A stretch of DNA of 60,295 bases, taken from contig NZ_JACAAX010000042.1 in assembly GCF_013377085.1 (NCBI RefSeq), forward strand, positions 1 to 60,295, written 5' to 3'. The position numbers and the translations under genes were made by a program. A model generated the notes under the pieces. The model worked only from the letters and a program-made list of their open reading frames with translations. It made no database searches and was not told where the DNA came from. Each line of letters starts with the position of its first letter. The first letter of the stretch is position 1. The stretch comes from Rhodoplanes sp. (GTDB taxonomy: Bacteria; Pseudomonadota; Alphaproteobacteria; Rhizobiales; Xanthobacteraceae). Positions 53,315-60,295 of the stretch are shown here, piece by piece.

Positions 53315-54706
53315 ATGCCGAAGCGCGTGCTCGTCGACACGTTCTGTACAGCGAGCCCCGAAGGCACCGGGATCGCGTCGTTTGCGCGGGTCCTCACCCG
53401 GACCGTCCACGCGCTGGACCACACCGTGACGCTGCTCACCGGCGGGCGGCAGCGGCGTCGGCATGGCGGCTCGGCCAAGAAGCCCATGCCGCCCCGCGCC
53501 GTGCTCGCCTTCGATCATCCGGGCAGTGAGAAATCGAGCGTCGGCACCATGACCCGCGAAGGCGTGCCGTGGTGGGTCAGGAACCCGATCTTCTCGGCCC
53601 GTACCCTGGCGATGAAGCTCGGCTACTCGGTCGGCGGCACGACCCCGGTCAAGATCGACGACACCGACGTGGTCGAGATGAAGGTCATGCGCGACCGACT
53701 CGGGCATTTCGACGAGCTCGTCAACGTCAACGACGTGTTCCGCGCGTCGATGCGCTACTTCGACGCCACCGGCCGGATGCTGGAGGTGACGCCGCCGGAG
53801 CCGGTCGCGGTCGCGCATTTCACCTGGAACCTGCCGATCCGGGTCCGCGGGGCGAAGAACATCTACACGATCCACGACCTCATCCCGCTGCGGCTGCCCT
53901 ACTACACGCTGGAGAACAAGGATCTGTACTTCCGGCTGGTGAAGCATTGCGTCGACACGGCCGACGTGATCGCCACCGACTCGGAATCGTCGCGCCGCGA
54001 CATCGTGACCATCCTGGGCGCCGACGAGTCGCGCGTCGTCAACACCGGGCTCGCCACCGACATTCCGGACGCCGTGCTGGCCCGTCCGCCGGCGACGACC
54101 GAGGCGCTGCTGCAGACCTTCCTCGGTCTAGGCCTGCGCGGCTATTTCCTGATGGTCGGCTCGATCGAGCCGCGCAAGAACACGGCTCGGGCCATCGAAG
54201 CGCACATCGCCAGCGCCAGCCCGTATCCGCTGGTGATCTGCGGGCCGCGCGGCGCACTGTCCGCCGAGGAGCTGCGGCACGGCCACGTCCTTCATCACAT
54301 CGGCAACCCGGTGCCGGACGGGCGGGCCAATCTGCAGCCGCGGGTCATGGTTCTCGACTACGTGCCGCGCGACATGCTGCTGACCCTGATCCAGGGGGCG
54401 CGGGCCCTGGTCTTCCCGTCGCTGTACGAGGGCTTCGGGCTTCCGGCCCTGGAGGCGATGGCGCTCGGCACGCCGGTCATCGCCTCGCAGACCAGCGCCT
54501 TGCCCGAGGTGTGCGGGGATGCCGCCGTCTATATCGACCCGTACGATGGCGCATCGCTGTGCGAGGCCGTCCGCACGGTCTCGCGCTGGCGCGAGGACGA
54601 GATCGCGGCCGCCGGCCATGCGGGCCGGGCGCAGGCCGAGCGGTTTTCAGCCGCGCGTTATCGGGCCAAGGTTGCGGCGCTGTACGGGAGCCTCGGCTGC
54701 GCCTGA
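53315..54706 (+). CDS. GT4-type glycosyltransferase
   Basis: A 463-residue soluble glycosyltransferase. The donor-binding region shows [20 protein letters not shown] (the E-x7-E motif) and [20 protein letters not shown]. Earlier come [16 protein letters not shown] and the acceptor-side N-terminal domain ([22 protein letters not shown]). ATG 53315 is used although the GAGG upstream is 12 bases away; GTG 53282 is an alternative. Likely cooperates with the GT39 gene upstream and the methyltransferase downstream. Confidence 0.88.
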   Translation: MPKRVLVDTFCTASPEGTGIASFARVLTRTVHALDHTVTLLTGGRQRRRHGGSAKKPMPPRAVLAFDHPGSEKSSVGTMTREGVPWWVRNPIFSARTLAMKLGYSVGGTTPVKIDDTDVVEMKVMRDRLGHFDELVNVNDVFRASMRYFDATGRMLEVTPPEPVAVAHFTWNLPIRVRGAKNIYTIHDLIPLRLPYYTLENKDLYFRLVKHCVDTADVIATDSESSRRDIVTILGADESRVVNTGLATDIPDAVLARPPATTEALLQTFLGLGLRGYFLMVGSIEPRKNTARAIEAHIASASPYPLVICGPRGALSAEELRHGHVLHHIGNPVPDGRANLQPRVMVLDYVPRDMLLTLIQGARALVFPSLYEGFGLPALEAMALGTPVIASQTSALPEVCGDAAVYIDPYDGASLCEAVRTVSRWREDEIAAAGHAGRAQAERFSAARYRAKVAALYGSLGCA

Positions 54707-54782
54707 GGCGCCGGGTTTCTGTCGCGGGAGACGATGCGGGCCGGCGCCTCGCTGTCGCACCGACGAGGTGAGGTCGAACGTC

Positions 54783-55955
54783 ATGTCGTTCCCGCATCAT
54801 GACCCATACTGGTCGGAGACGGCGGCCTTCGTCGGCGCGCATGCGCGACCCGGCGAGCGCATCCTGGCGCCGGATATCTTCTGGTGGCAGTTCGACCGGA
54901 TCTACCGGTATGCCGACACGCGCCTGCACCCCGACGCGCGCTACGACTGGGCGGTCGTCCACAAGGGCGAGCTCGCGCAGATCGCCCCGGCCGTGCTGGC
55001 TCGCATCACCCACGAGTCCATCCCGCTGTTCGCCAACGCCGTGTTCGTCGTGTTCGGACCGGCCGGGCGGACGGCCGCGCTCGACCGGGAGTCCGTGCAT
55101 CTGCGGGCGCTCGCCGAGCGCCTCGCCGCGCTCGACGCCGCGCCGCCGGCGGCCGATCCGCTGCCGTCCGAGAGCGGCCAGATCGTCAAGTTCGAGACCC
55201 TCGACGACGTGCAGTTCCGCGACGCCATGAACGCGTTCTGGCGCGCCGGGGGCTACCGCTACGACACGCGGCGCGACAAGGCCTATTACGAGGAGATCGA
55301 CGAGCTGATCGCCACCCGGGTCGGCGACGGGGCGGGCGACACCGTGCTCGACGTCGCCTGCGGGTCCGGCCGGCTCGCCGGCATCCTGACGGCGGCCGAG
55401 CGGGTGGTCGGCGTCGACGTCTCCGACGCCGCCGTCGAGATCGCGCGCGAGCGGCATCGCGACCAGCCGCGGTTCACGTTCGCCGCCATGGACGCGCATC
55501 GCCTCGATTTTCCGGACGGGGCCTTCGACACCGTGTTGTTCGTCGACGCCATCGAGCATGTGCGCGATGCGGCCCACGTCCTCGCCGAGATCGGCCGGGT
55601 GACCCGGCCGGGCGGCCGGTTGTTCCTCACCGTCGCCAACACCGGCAGCCTCAATCAGGTGATGGCCCGCAAGCTCGGCTATCCGGAGTTCAAGACCAAC
55701 TACCAGCACATCGCCGAGTTCTCGCTGCCGCAGACGACGGCGCTCCTGAGCGCCGCCGGCTTCGAGCCGGAGCACGCCGACGGCATCCTGCTGTTTCCCT
55801 ACTGGGGTCTTCCCGGCATCGACGAGCACGTGCGCACGATCACGGACGAGGATCCGGAGGTGGTCGAGATTCTGCGCGTGCTTGGTCGGCGCGCCGGTCC
55901 CGAATATGCTTATGCGTTCGCCATGCTGGCGCGAAAGGTCGATTCGCCGCGGTGA
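54783..55955 (+). CDS. SAM-dependent methyltransferase with an N-terminal extension
   Basis: A 390-residue protein. Residues about 1-150 are a domain I do not recognise (SFPHHDPYWSETAAFVGAHA ... DWAVVHKGELAQIAP). Residues about 170-390 hold a class I methyltransferase: motif I TVLDVACGSGRLAGIL, acidic loop VVGVDVSDAAVEIA, FDTVLFVDAIEHVRDA and RVTRPGGRLFLTV. The acceptor is unknown; context suggests sugar or lipid modification. Start ATG 54783. Confidence 0.85.
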   Translation: MSFPHHDPYWSETAAFVGAHARPGERILAPDIFWWQFDRIYRYADTRLHPDARYDWAVVHKGELAQIAPAVLARITHESIPLFANAVFVVFGPAGRTAALDRESVHLRALAERLAALDAAPPAADPLPSESGQIVKFETLDDVQFRDAMNAFWRAGGYRYDTRRDKAYYEEIDELIATRVGDGAGDTVLDVACGSGRLAGILTAAERVVGVDVSDAAVEIARERHRDQPRFTFAAMDAHRLDFPDGAFDTVLFVDAIEHVRDAAHVLAEIGRVTRPGGRLFLTVANTGSLNQVMARKLGYPEFKTNYQHIAEFSLPQTTALLSAAGFEPEHADGILLFPYWGLPGIDEHVRTITDEDPEVVEILRVLGRRAGPEYAYAFAMLARKVDSPR

Positions 55956-56003
55956 CGTCGGCTCCGGCGCGGCGTCGCGCCGCCGCTGTCCGATGAGGGG
56001 CCG

Positions 56004-57011
56004 ATGCTGCGCCGTGCTGTCGTGATCCTGCTGCTCGGTCTCGCCGTCGGCGCGGCGTGGTGGTTCCTCTACGGCCGCGGTCGCGACGTGACCGTGGTGA
56101 ATCCGGCGCGCGGCACCGCGGCCGAGATCGTCTACGCGACCGGGGCCGTGGAGCCGGTGCGCTGGTCGAAGGTGACCAGCCTGATCCGCGGCCGGATCAT
56201 CGAGCTGTGCCGGTGCGAGGGCAAGACGGTCGCCAAGGGTGACGTGCTGGTTCGGCTCGACGACCGCGAGCTGCGCGCCCAGCTCGACGAGCTGAAGGCG
56301 CGCGAGGATTTTCTCCGCCGCGAGATGTCGCGCGTCACCGAGCTGGTCGGCCGCGGCATCGCCTCGACCCAGGCCTACGAGCGCGCCTCCTCGGATCACC
56401 GCCAGATCCAGGCCCTGATCGCGGTGCAGTCGGAGAAGCTCGCCAACTACGCCATCGCGGCGCCGATGGACGGCGTCGTGCTGCGGCGCGACGGCGAGAT
56501 CGGCGAGATCGCCGAGGCCGGCACGGTGCTGTTCCGGGTCGGCGTGCCGAAGCCGCTGTGGGTGGTCGCCGAGGTCAACGAGGAGGATATCCCGCGGGTC
56601 GCGGTCGGCCAGCTCGTGCTGTTCCGCACCGACGCGTTTCCGCGTCAGCGGCTCGAGGGCAAGGTCGACGAGATCACGCCGATGGGCGACCCGGTGGCAA
56701 AGACCTACCGCATCCGCGTCGCCCTGCCGGACGACACGCCGCTCAAGCCCGGCATGAGCGTCGAGGCCAACGTGGTGGTGCGCGAGAAGCCAGGCGCCCT
56801 GCTGGTGCCGGCCGACGCCGTGCTGGACAGCGCCGTGTTCCTGGTCGACGGCGATCGGGTCCGCCGGCAGGCCATCGAGACCGGCATCCGCGGCACCCGC
56901 GGCGTCGAGATCCTGTCCGGGGTCGGGGAGGGGCAGGCCGTGGTGTCGCCGCTGCCGTCCGATCCGCTGCACGACGGCGACCGGGTGCGGCCGACGCCGC
57001 GCAAGCCATGA
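56004..57011 (+). CDS. HlyD/RND-type membrane-fusion (MacA-like) adaptor
   Basis: A 335-residue periplasmic adaptor: signal/anchor segment (AVVILLLGLAVGAAWWFL), then a biotinyl-lipoyl fold (LIRGRIIELCRCEGKTVAKG, with an unusual Cys pair), a helical hairpin (LDELKAREDFLRREMSRVTE) and the beta-barrel (PLWVVAEVNEEDIPRVAVGQ). It would bridge the downstream ABC permease/ATPase to an outer-membrane channel. A 241-base gap with two repeat remnants separates it from the permease. Confidence 0.9.
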   Translation: MLRRAVVILLLGLAVGAAWWFLYGRGRDVTVVNPARGTAAEIVYATGAVEPVRWSKVTSLIRGRIIELCRCEGKTVAKGDVLVRLDDRELRAQLDELKAREDFLRREMSRVTELVGRGIASTQAYERASSDHRQIQALIAVQSEKLANYAIAAPMDGVVLRRDGEIGEIAEAGTVLFRVGVPKPLWVVAEVNEEDIPRVAVGQLVLFRTDAFPRQRLEGKVDEITPMGDPVAKTYRIRVALPDDTPLKPGMSVEANVVVREKPGALLVPADAVLDSAVFLVDGDRVRRQAIETGIRGTRGVEILSGVGEGQAVVSPLPSDPLHDGDRVRPTPRKP

Positions 57012-57021
57012 ATATCTTTTC

Positions 57022-57036
57022 CGCTCGTCCCCGCGA
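57022..57036. repeat. Partial copy of the CCGCTCGTCCCCGCG repeat
   Basis: CCGCTCGTCCCCGCG matches the left arm of the element at 45976-46053; the right arm is absent, so it is a decayed fragment. Confidence 0.65.
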
Positions 57037-57081
57037 AAGCGCTACGGCATGCACGGATCTCGCCCCATGCACAGAACCCGT

Positions 57082-57172
57082 CATGCGCTGGCTTGACCCG
57101 CGCATCCATCCAGAACGCAAAAAAGTGTTTGTTCGTAGAATGTTGGATCGCCGGGTCAAGCCCGGCGATGAC
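57082..57172. repeat. Intergenic palindromic repeat, CATGCGCTGGCTTGACC family
   Basis: CATGCGCTGGCTTGACCCGC...GCCGGGTCAAGCCCGGCGATGAC with a CAAAAAAGTGTTTGTTCG centre, between adaptor and permease genes. Related to 44964 and 49837. Confidence 0.85.
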
Positions 57173-57252
57173 GCCGATGACGATGAGATTCGCCGCGCGT
57201 CACGACTGGGCCTGTTCGGTACAGCAATGGGCATCGGCCGGGGAGTCGACGT

Positions 57253-58488
57253 ATGAGTCTCGTGCTCGATGTCGCGCTCACCCATGTGCGGGCGCGAGCC
57301 CGCCAGACCCTGGTGGCGGTCGCCGGCGTCGCCACCGGGGTCGGCTTCTCGATCATGATGGCGGCGCTGCTGCAGGGCTCGCAGCAGGACTTCGTCCGCC
57401 AGCTCGTCAACGCCATGCCGCATGTCGCGGTCTCCGACGAGCGCCGCGCCCCGCCGCCGCAGCCGGCCGAGCAGTTCTACGACGCCGCCCGCATCGACGG
57501 GCTCAAGCCGGAGGCGCGCCGGCGCGGCATCAAGAACCCGCTGGCCACGATGGCGTCCATCGAGTCGTGGGCGCCGGGGGCGATCGCGCCCTCGGTCAAG
57601 GTCCAGGGCATCCTGCGCTACAGCTCGCGCGACGTCGCCACGTCCATCGTCGGCATCGAGCCGCGGCGCGAGGCGGCGGTCTCCGAATTGCCCAAGCAGA
57701 TCCGCCAGGGCTCGCTCGCGGCGCTCTACAGCACCACCAACGCCATCATCCTGGGCGACCGGCTGGCCGAGAAGATCGGCGCCCGGCCCGGCTCCAAGAT
57801 CACGGTGCAGACCAGCGACGGCATCCGCCTCACCGCCCAGGTGGTCGGCCTGTTCCATGCCGGCGTCCGCTCGGTCGACGAAACGACCGCCTATGTGCTG
57901 GTCAAGACCGGGCAGATCCTCGCCGGCCAGACGGGCCTCGTGAACGAGCTGCGGCTGCGGCTCGCCGATGCGCTGGCGGCGCCCGGCACGGCGGCCCGCA
58001 TCGAGCGCGAGACCGGCTACAAGTCGGTCGCCTGGCAGGAGGCGAGCGAGGATCTGCTCAACGCCTTCGTCATCCGCAACATCATCATGTACACGGTGGT
58101 CGGCGCCATCCTGCTGGTGGCGAGCTTCGGCACCTACAACATCATCTCGACCATCACGCACGAGAAGGCGCGCGACATCGCCATCATGAAGTCGCTCGGC
58201 CTGCCGGAGCGCACGGTGCGTCGCATCTTCGTGCTGGAGGCCGGCATCATCGGGTGCTTCGGCGCAGTGCTCGGCTTCGCGCTCGGCTTCGGCCTGTGCG
58301 TTGCGCTCGGCTCCGTCGAGATCCGGAATCCGTTCACCGACGTCACCCACATTCCGATCGCCTGGTCGCCGCTGCACTACGCCATGGCGGCCGGTGTCGC
58401 CGTGGTGTCCTCGCTGGTCGCCGGCTTCCTGCCGGCGCGGCGCGCCGCGCGGCTGCATCCGGTCGAGATCATCCGGGGGGCGACATGA
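57253..58488 (+). CDS. MacB/LolC-type ABC transporter permease
   Basis: A 411-residue permease with the FtsX-like fold. TM1 near the N-terminus (TLVAVAGVATGVGFSIMMAAL), a large periplasmic domain to about residue 275, and three C-terminal helices (IMYTVVGAILLVASFGTYNI onward). FLPARRAARLHPVEIIRG near the C-terminus is a hallmark of this class. The stop overlaps the ATPase start (ATGA). With the adaptor upstream it should form a MacAB-like exporter. ATG 57253 follows GGGGAG. Confidence 0.9.
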   Translation: MSLVLDVALTHVRARARQTLVAVAGVATGVGFSIMMAALLQGSQQDFVRQLVNAMPHVAVSDERRAPPPQPAEQFYDAARIDGLKPEARRRGIKNPLATMASIESWAPGAIAPSVKVQGILRYSSRDVATSIVGIEPRREAAVSELPKQIRQGSLAALYSTTNAIILGDRLAEKIGARPGSKITVQTSDGIRLTAQVVGLFHAGVRSVDETTAYVLVKTGQILAGQTGLVNELRLRLADALAAPGTAARIERETGYKSVAWQEASEDLLNAFVIRNIIMYTVVGAILLVASFGTYNIISTITHEKARDIAIMKSLGLPERTVRRIFVLEAGIIGCFGAVLGFALGFGLCVALGSVEIRNPFTDVTHIPIAWSPLHYAMAAGVAVVSSLVAGFLPARRAARLHPVEIIRGAT

Positions 58489-59273
58489 GCGCGACCGACG
58501 GCGCCCCGTCGACCGGAACGCCCCTGATCGCGGCGCGCGGCGTCACCCGCATCCTGCCCGGCATCGTGCCGACCACACTGGTGCACGACGTCGATCTCGC
58601 GATCGGCGAGAACGAGCTGGTCGCCATCACGGGCCCGTCGGGCTCGGGAAAATCGTCGCTGCTCTATCTGCTAGGCCTGCTCGATCTGCCGACCGCCGGC
58701 GAGGTCTTGATTCGCGGCCGTGCCACGGCCGGCATGAGCGAGGAGGAGCGGGCGCATACGCGGCTCGCAACGCTCGGCTTCGTCTTCCAGTTCCACTTTT
58801 TGCTGCCCGAGTTCACGGTGCTCGACAACGTCACCTTGCCGATGCGGGCGCTCGATGCGCTCTCGCCGAAGGCGATGCGCGAGCGCGGCCTCGATCTGCT
58901 CGGCTCCCTCGGCCTCGGCGATCACACGGCCAAGCGGCCCGACCAGCTCTCCGGCGGCCAGCGCCAGCGCGTCGCCGTCGCCCGCGCGCTCGCCAACGAT
59001 CCGCCGCTGGTGCTCGCCGACGAGCCGACCGGCTCGCTCGATTCGCAGGCGAGCGAGCAGGTGTTCGAGATTCTCCGCGATCTGGTCCGCACCGGCGGCA
59101 AGACCGTGGTCGCGGTCACCCACGACCTCGACATCGCGCGACGGATGGACCGCCGCATCGCCCTGATGGACGGCGCCGTGGTCGGTGACGAGCGGGTGGT
59201 GGTCGCCCCGCGTCGGAACATGATCATTCCGGGGCGCACCGAAGGTGCGAACCCGGAATCCAGTCCCGGATGA
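58485..59273 (+). CDS. MacB/LolD-type ABC transporter ATPase
   Basis: A 262-residue ATPase: Walker A GPSGSGKSS, Q-loop VFQFHFLLPEFTVLDNV, signature LSGGQRQRVAVARALA, Walker B LVLADEPTGSLD, and His in VTHD. Length and motifs match the LolD/MacB class. The final 15 or so residues (IIPGRTEGANPESSPG) are coded by the left part of a palindromic repeat (59225-59328), and the stop codon comes from it; the ancestral C-terminus was probably nearby. Overlaps the permease by four bases. Confidence 0.92.
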   Translation: MSATDGAPSTGTPLIAARGVTRILPGIVPTTLVHDVDLAIGENELVAITGPSGSGKSSLLYLLGLLDLPTAGEVLIRGRATAGMSEEERAHTRLATLGFVFQFHFLLPEFTVLDNVTLPMRALDALSPKAMRERGLDLLGSLGLGDHTAKRPDQLSGGQRQRVAVARALANDPPLVLADEPTGSLDSQASEQVFEILRDLVRTGGKTVVAVTHDLDIARRMDRRIALMDGAVVGDERVVVAPRRNMIIPGRTEGANPESSPG

Positions 59274-59328
59274 GGAGCGTGCGGCTGGATTCCGGGTCCG
59301 CGCGCTGAGGCGCGCGTCCCGGAATGAC
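59225..59328. repeat. Palindromic repeat, CATTCCGGGGCG family, overlapping the ATPase 3' end
   Basis: Begins CATTCCGGGGCGCACCGAAG, ends GCGTCCCGGAATGAC with inner CCCGGAATCCAG/CTGGATTCCGGG. The left arm supplies the last codons and stop of the upstream gene. Same family as 18168, 33895, 48102 and 51430. Confidence 0.9.
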
Positions 59329-59347
59329 CGTGGAGAGCTTCTATTTC

Positions 59348-59545
59348 TTACGCCGCCTTGGCGCCGAAGCCGGCCGCCTCGATGGCTTCGACCAGCGCGG
59401 CCGGGGTGGCCGAGGTGGTGGCGTCGACCCGGCCGCTGCCGAGGTCGATCGTGACATTGGCCTGCGGGTCCTGCGCCTTGATGATGCGCTCGACCGCCTT
59501 GACGCAGCCGTCGCAGGTCATGCCCGTGACATTCAGTGTGACCAT
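59348..59545 (-). CDS. Heavy-metal-binding HMA protein (CopZ-like)
   Basis: A 65-residue ferredoxin-like HMA domain. The metal site is MTCDGC (GMTCDGCVKAVERIIKA); the strands LNVTGM and VTIDLGSGRVD and the final LVEAIEAAGFG are typical of copper chaperones such as CopZ. ATG 59545 is preceded by GGAAAGG. Likely copper or another soft metal; no cognate copper ATPase is in view. Confidence 0.93.
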   Translation of the reverse strand: MVTLNVTGMTCDGCVKAVERIIKAQDPQANVTIDLGSGRVDATTSATPAALVEAIEAAGFGAKAA

Positions 59546-59747
59546 GGTGGTGTCGGCCTTTCCGCTTCGAGACGTACCGGTTAGCTGGGCCCCGGGGGCC
59601 GGATCGGCAAGGCGCCGAAGGCGCATGACGGATTTCCACCGCCCTGGCCGCGCGGCGCTTGCACCCCCTGCCGGGGTTGTCGACAGTGGGGGGCGGAACG
59701 GCGAATCACCTTGATATCCCGCAACCTCGCCGTTCCCGGAGCTGCGC

Positions 59748-60295
59748 ATGGCCCGCCTCGGTGCGATCTTCGTCGGCCTCTGCATGGCGCTGATCGCCGG
59801 CTCCGTCGGCGCGTTGATGTACCTCTACCTCGGCACCAGCGGCGCCGAGTCGGCCGTGGTCGCCCTGGTCGCCTTCACGGGGCTCGCCGTCTACAACGCC
59901 GCCTCCTTGCGCCAGCGCGAGCGGACCGATGCGAGCGGCCCGATCGCCGACCTGTCCCGCGGCACCGCCGATCTCGCCCGCCAGGTGATCGATCTCGGCC
60001 GCCGGGTGGCCACCATGGAGAGCCGGCTGGACGGCGTGCTCGACCGGGTGGGCGAGGCGGCCAAGCCGCTGTCCGACGAGATCAGCGAGCTCGGAACCCT
60101 GCTGACCCATCTGGCCGAGACGGTCACGACCCACGACACGCTGCTGCGCTCGGGCGCCCCGGGCAGTCCCTATACGGCCCCGCGCCAGGGGGATTCGCCC
60201 GCGGCTGCACCGGTCACGGCGTCGCCGGCCGTCGCCCCGACGGTTCCGGCCGCTGTCCCGGCTCCGGTCGCGTCGTCTGTCGCCGCGGCGCCGGC
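59748..60295 (+). CDS. Membrane/coiled-coil protein, N-terminus only (EAL-type candidate)
   Basis: The gene runs off the right edge; 182 codons are visible. Two hydrophobic segments (FVGLCMALIAGSVGALMYLY and SAVVALVAFTGLAVYNA) are followed by a coiled-coil-like stretch (LSRGTADLARQVIDLGRRVA, then LDGVLDRVGEAAKPLSDE) and a Pro/Ala-rich linker. Several Rhizobiales EAL-domain phosphodiesterases start like this, so a downstream c-di-GMP enzyme domain is possible, but no catalytic part is in the window. ATG 59748 follows GGAG. Confidence 0.55.
   Translation, partial: MARLGAIFVGLCMALIAGSVGALMYLYLGTSGAESAVVALVAFTGLAVYNAASLRQRERTDASGPIADLSRGTADLARQVIDLGRRVATMESRLDGVLDRVGEAAKPLSDEISELGTLLTHLAETVTTHDTLLRSGAPGSPYTAPRQGDSPAAAPVTASPAVAPTVPAAVPAPVASSVAAAP

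Noticed and set aside
57093-58484. Upstream extension of the MacB-type ATPase frame
   Set aside because: The real start is ATG 58485 overlapping the permease stop; the extension is the permease gene in another frame.

Overview
The window is a high-G+C stretch of an alphaproteobacterial chromosome, most likely from the order Hyphomicrobiales (Rhizobiales), near the Bradyrhizobium/Rhodopseudomonas/Xanthobacteraceae side. This rests on conserved gene blocks: argH-lptM-lysA-DUF4175, metXW divergent from chorismate mutase-hisC-tyrA, ftsEX-ydcF-plsC, divL-tsaE/phosphotransferase-murU, and mutM/ubiE-ubiB-coaBC-dut. TTAA-N7-TTAA CtrA-type sites and several families of palindromic intergenic repeats agree with it. 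I saw no rRNA, tRNA, CRISPR array, phage or transposase gene.

Layout. 0-5.5 kb: a DUF4175 gene cut by the window edge, an inserted two-gene accessory module (TIR/NDT-like protein plus a small basic protein), lysA, an LptM-type lipoprotein, argH, and a divergent TlpA-type thioredoxin. 5.5-10.1 kb: two small motility-associated proteins, a PAN/apple-domain secreted protein, ybaK, gshA, a lipoprotein, and a BrnT-BrnA toxin-antitoxin pair whose toxin is frameshifted. 10.2-16.7 kb: metW-metX facing chorismate mutase-hisC-tyrA-purC. 16.9-21.4 kb: a CtrA-site-preceded secreted/motility-type protein with two EF-hand-like loops, then an ABC importer (ATPase with C-terminal AAA-associated domain, double-length permease) without a binding protein.

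21.8-24.3 kb holds the most unusual locus: a Cache-type periplasmic sensor lacking any output domain, overlapping by 4 bases a prokaryotic pentameric ligand-gated ion channel (Cys-loop receptor relative). 24.3-28.4 kb: a YgiQ radical-SAM gene bracketed by two copies of one repeat, an NTF2-like secreted protein, a single-domain response regulator and a zinc-ribbon/DUF3426 membrane protein. 28.6-34.8 kb: ftsE-ftsX-ydcF-plsC, chaC, a DUF2125 gene and a MurU-like nucleotidyltransferase. 35.0-36.9 kb: a PilZ gene divergent from a globin-coupled chemoreceptor, sharing a region with a perfect CtrA half-site pair and an AT-rich palindrome. 37.0-41.1 kb: a TsaE-phosphotransferase fusion and a DivL-type kinase with tyrosine in place of the H-box histidine.

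41.5-47 kb: dut, coaBC, ubiB, ubiE and divergent mutM. 47-51.4 kb: an EamA transporter, hisS (with an internal patch of lower G+C) and a class III aminotransferase. 51.5-59.3 kb: two glycosyltransferases, a methyltransferase and a MacAB-like adaptor/permease/ATPase set that may build and export a glycosylated surface product. The window ends with a CopZ-like metal chaperone and the start of a membrane/coiled-coil gene.

The recurring theme is cell-cycle and motility control (CtrA sites, DivL, a CpdR-like receiver, PilZ, chemoreceptor) together with core amino-acid, ubiquinone and nucleotide metabolism. Intergenic palindromic repeats sit in most gaps.
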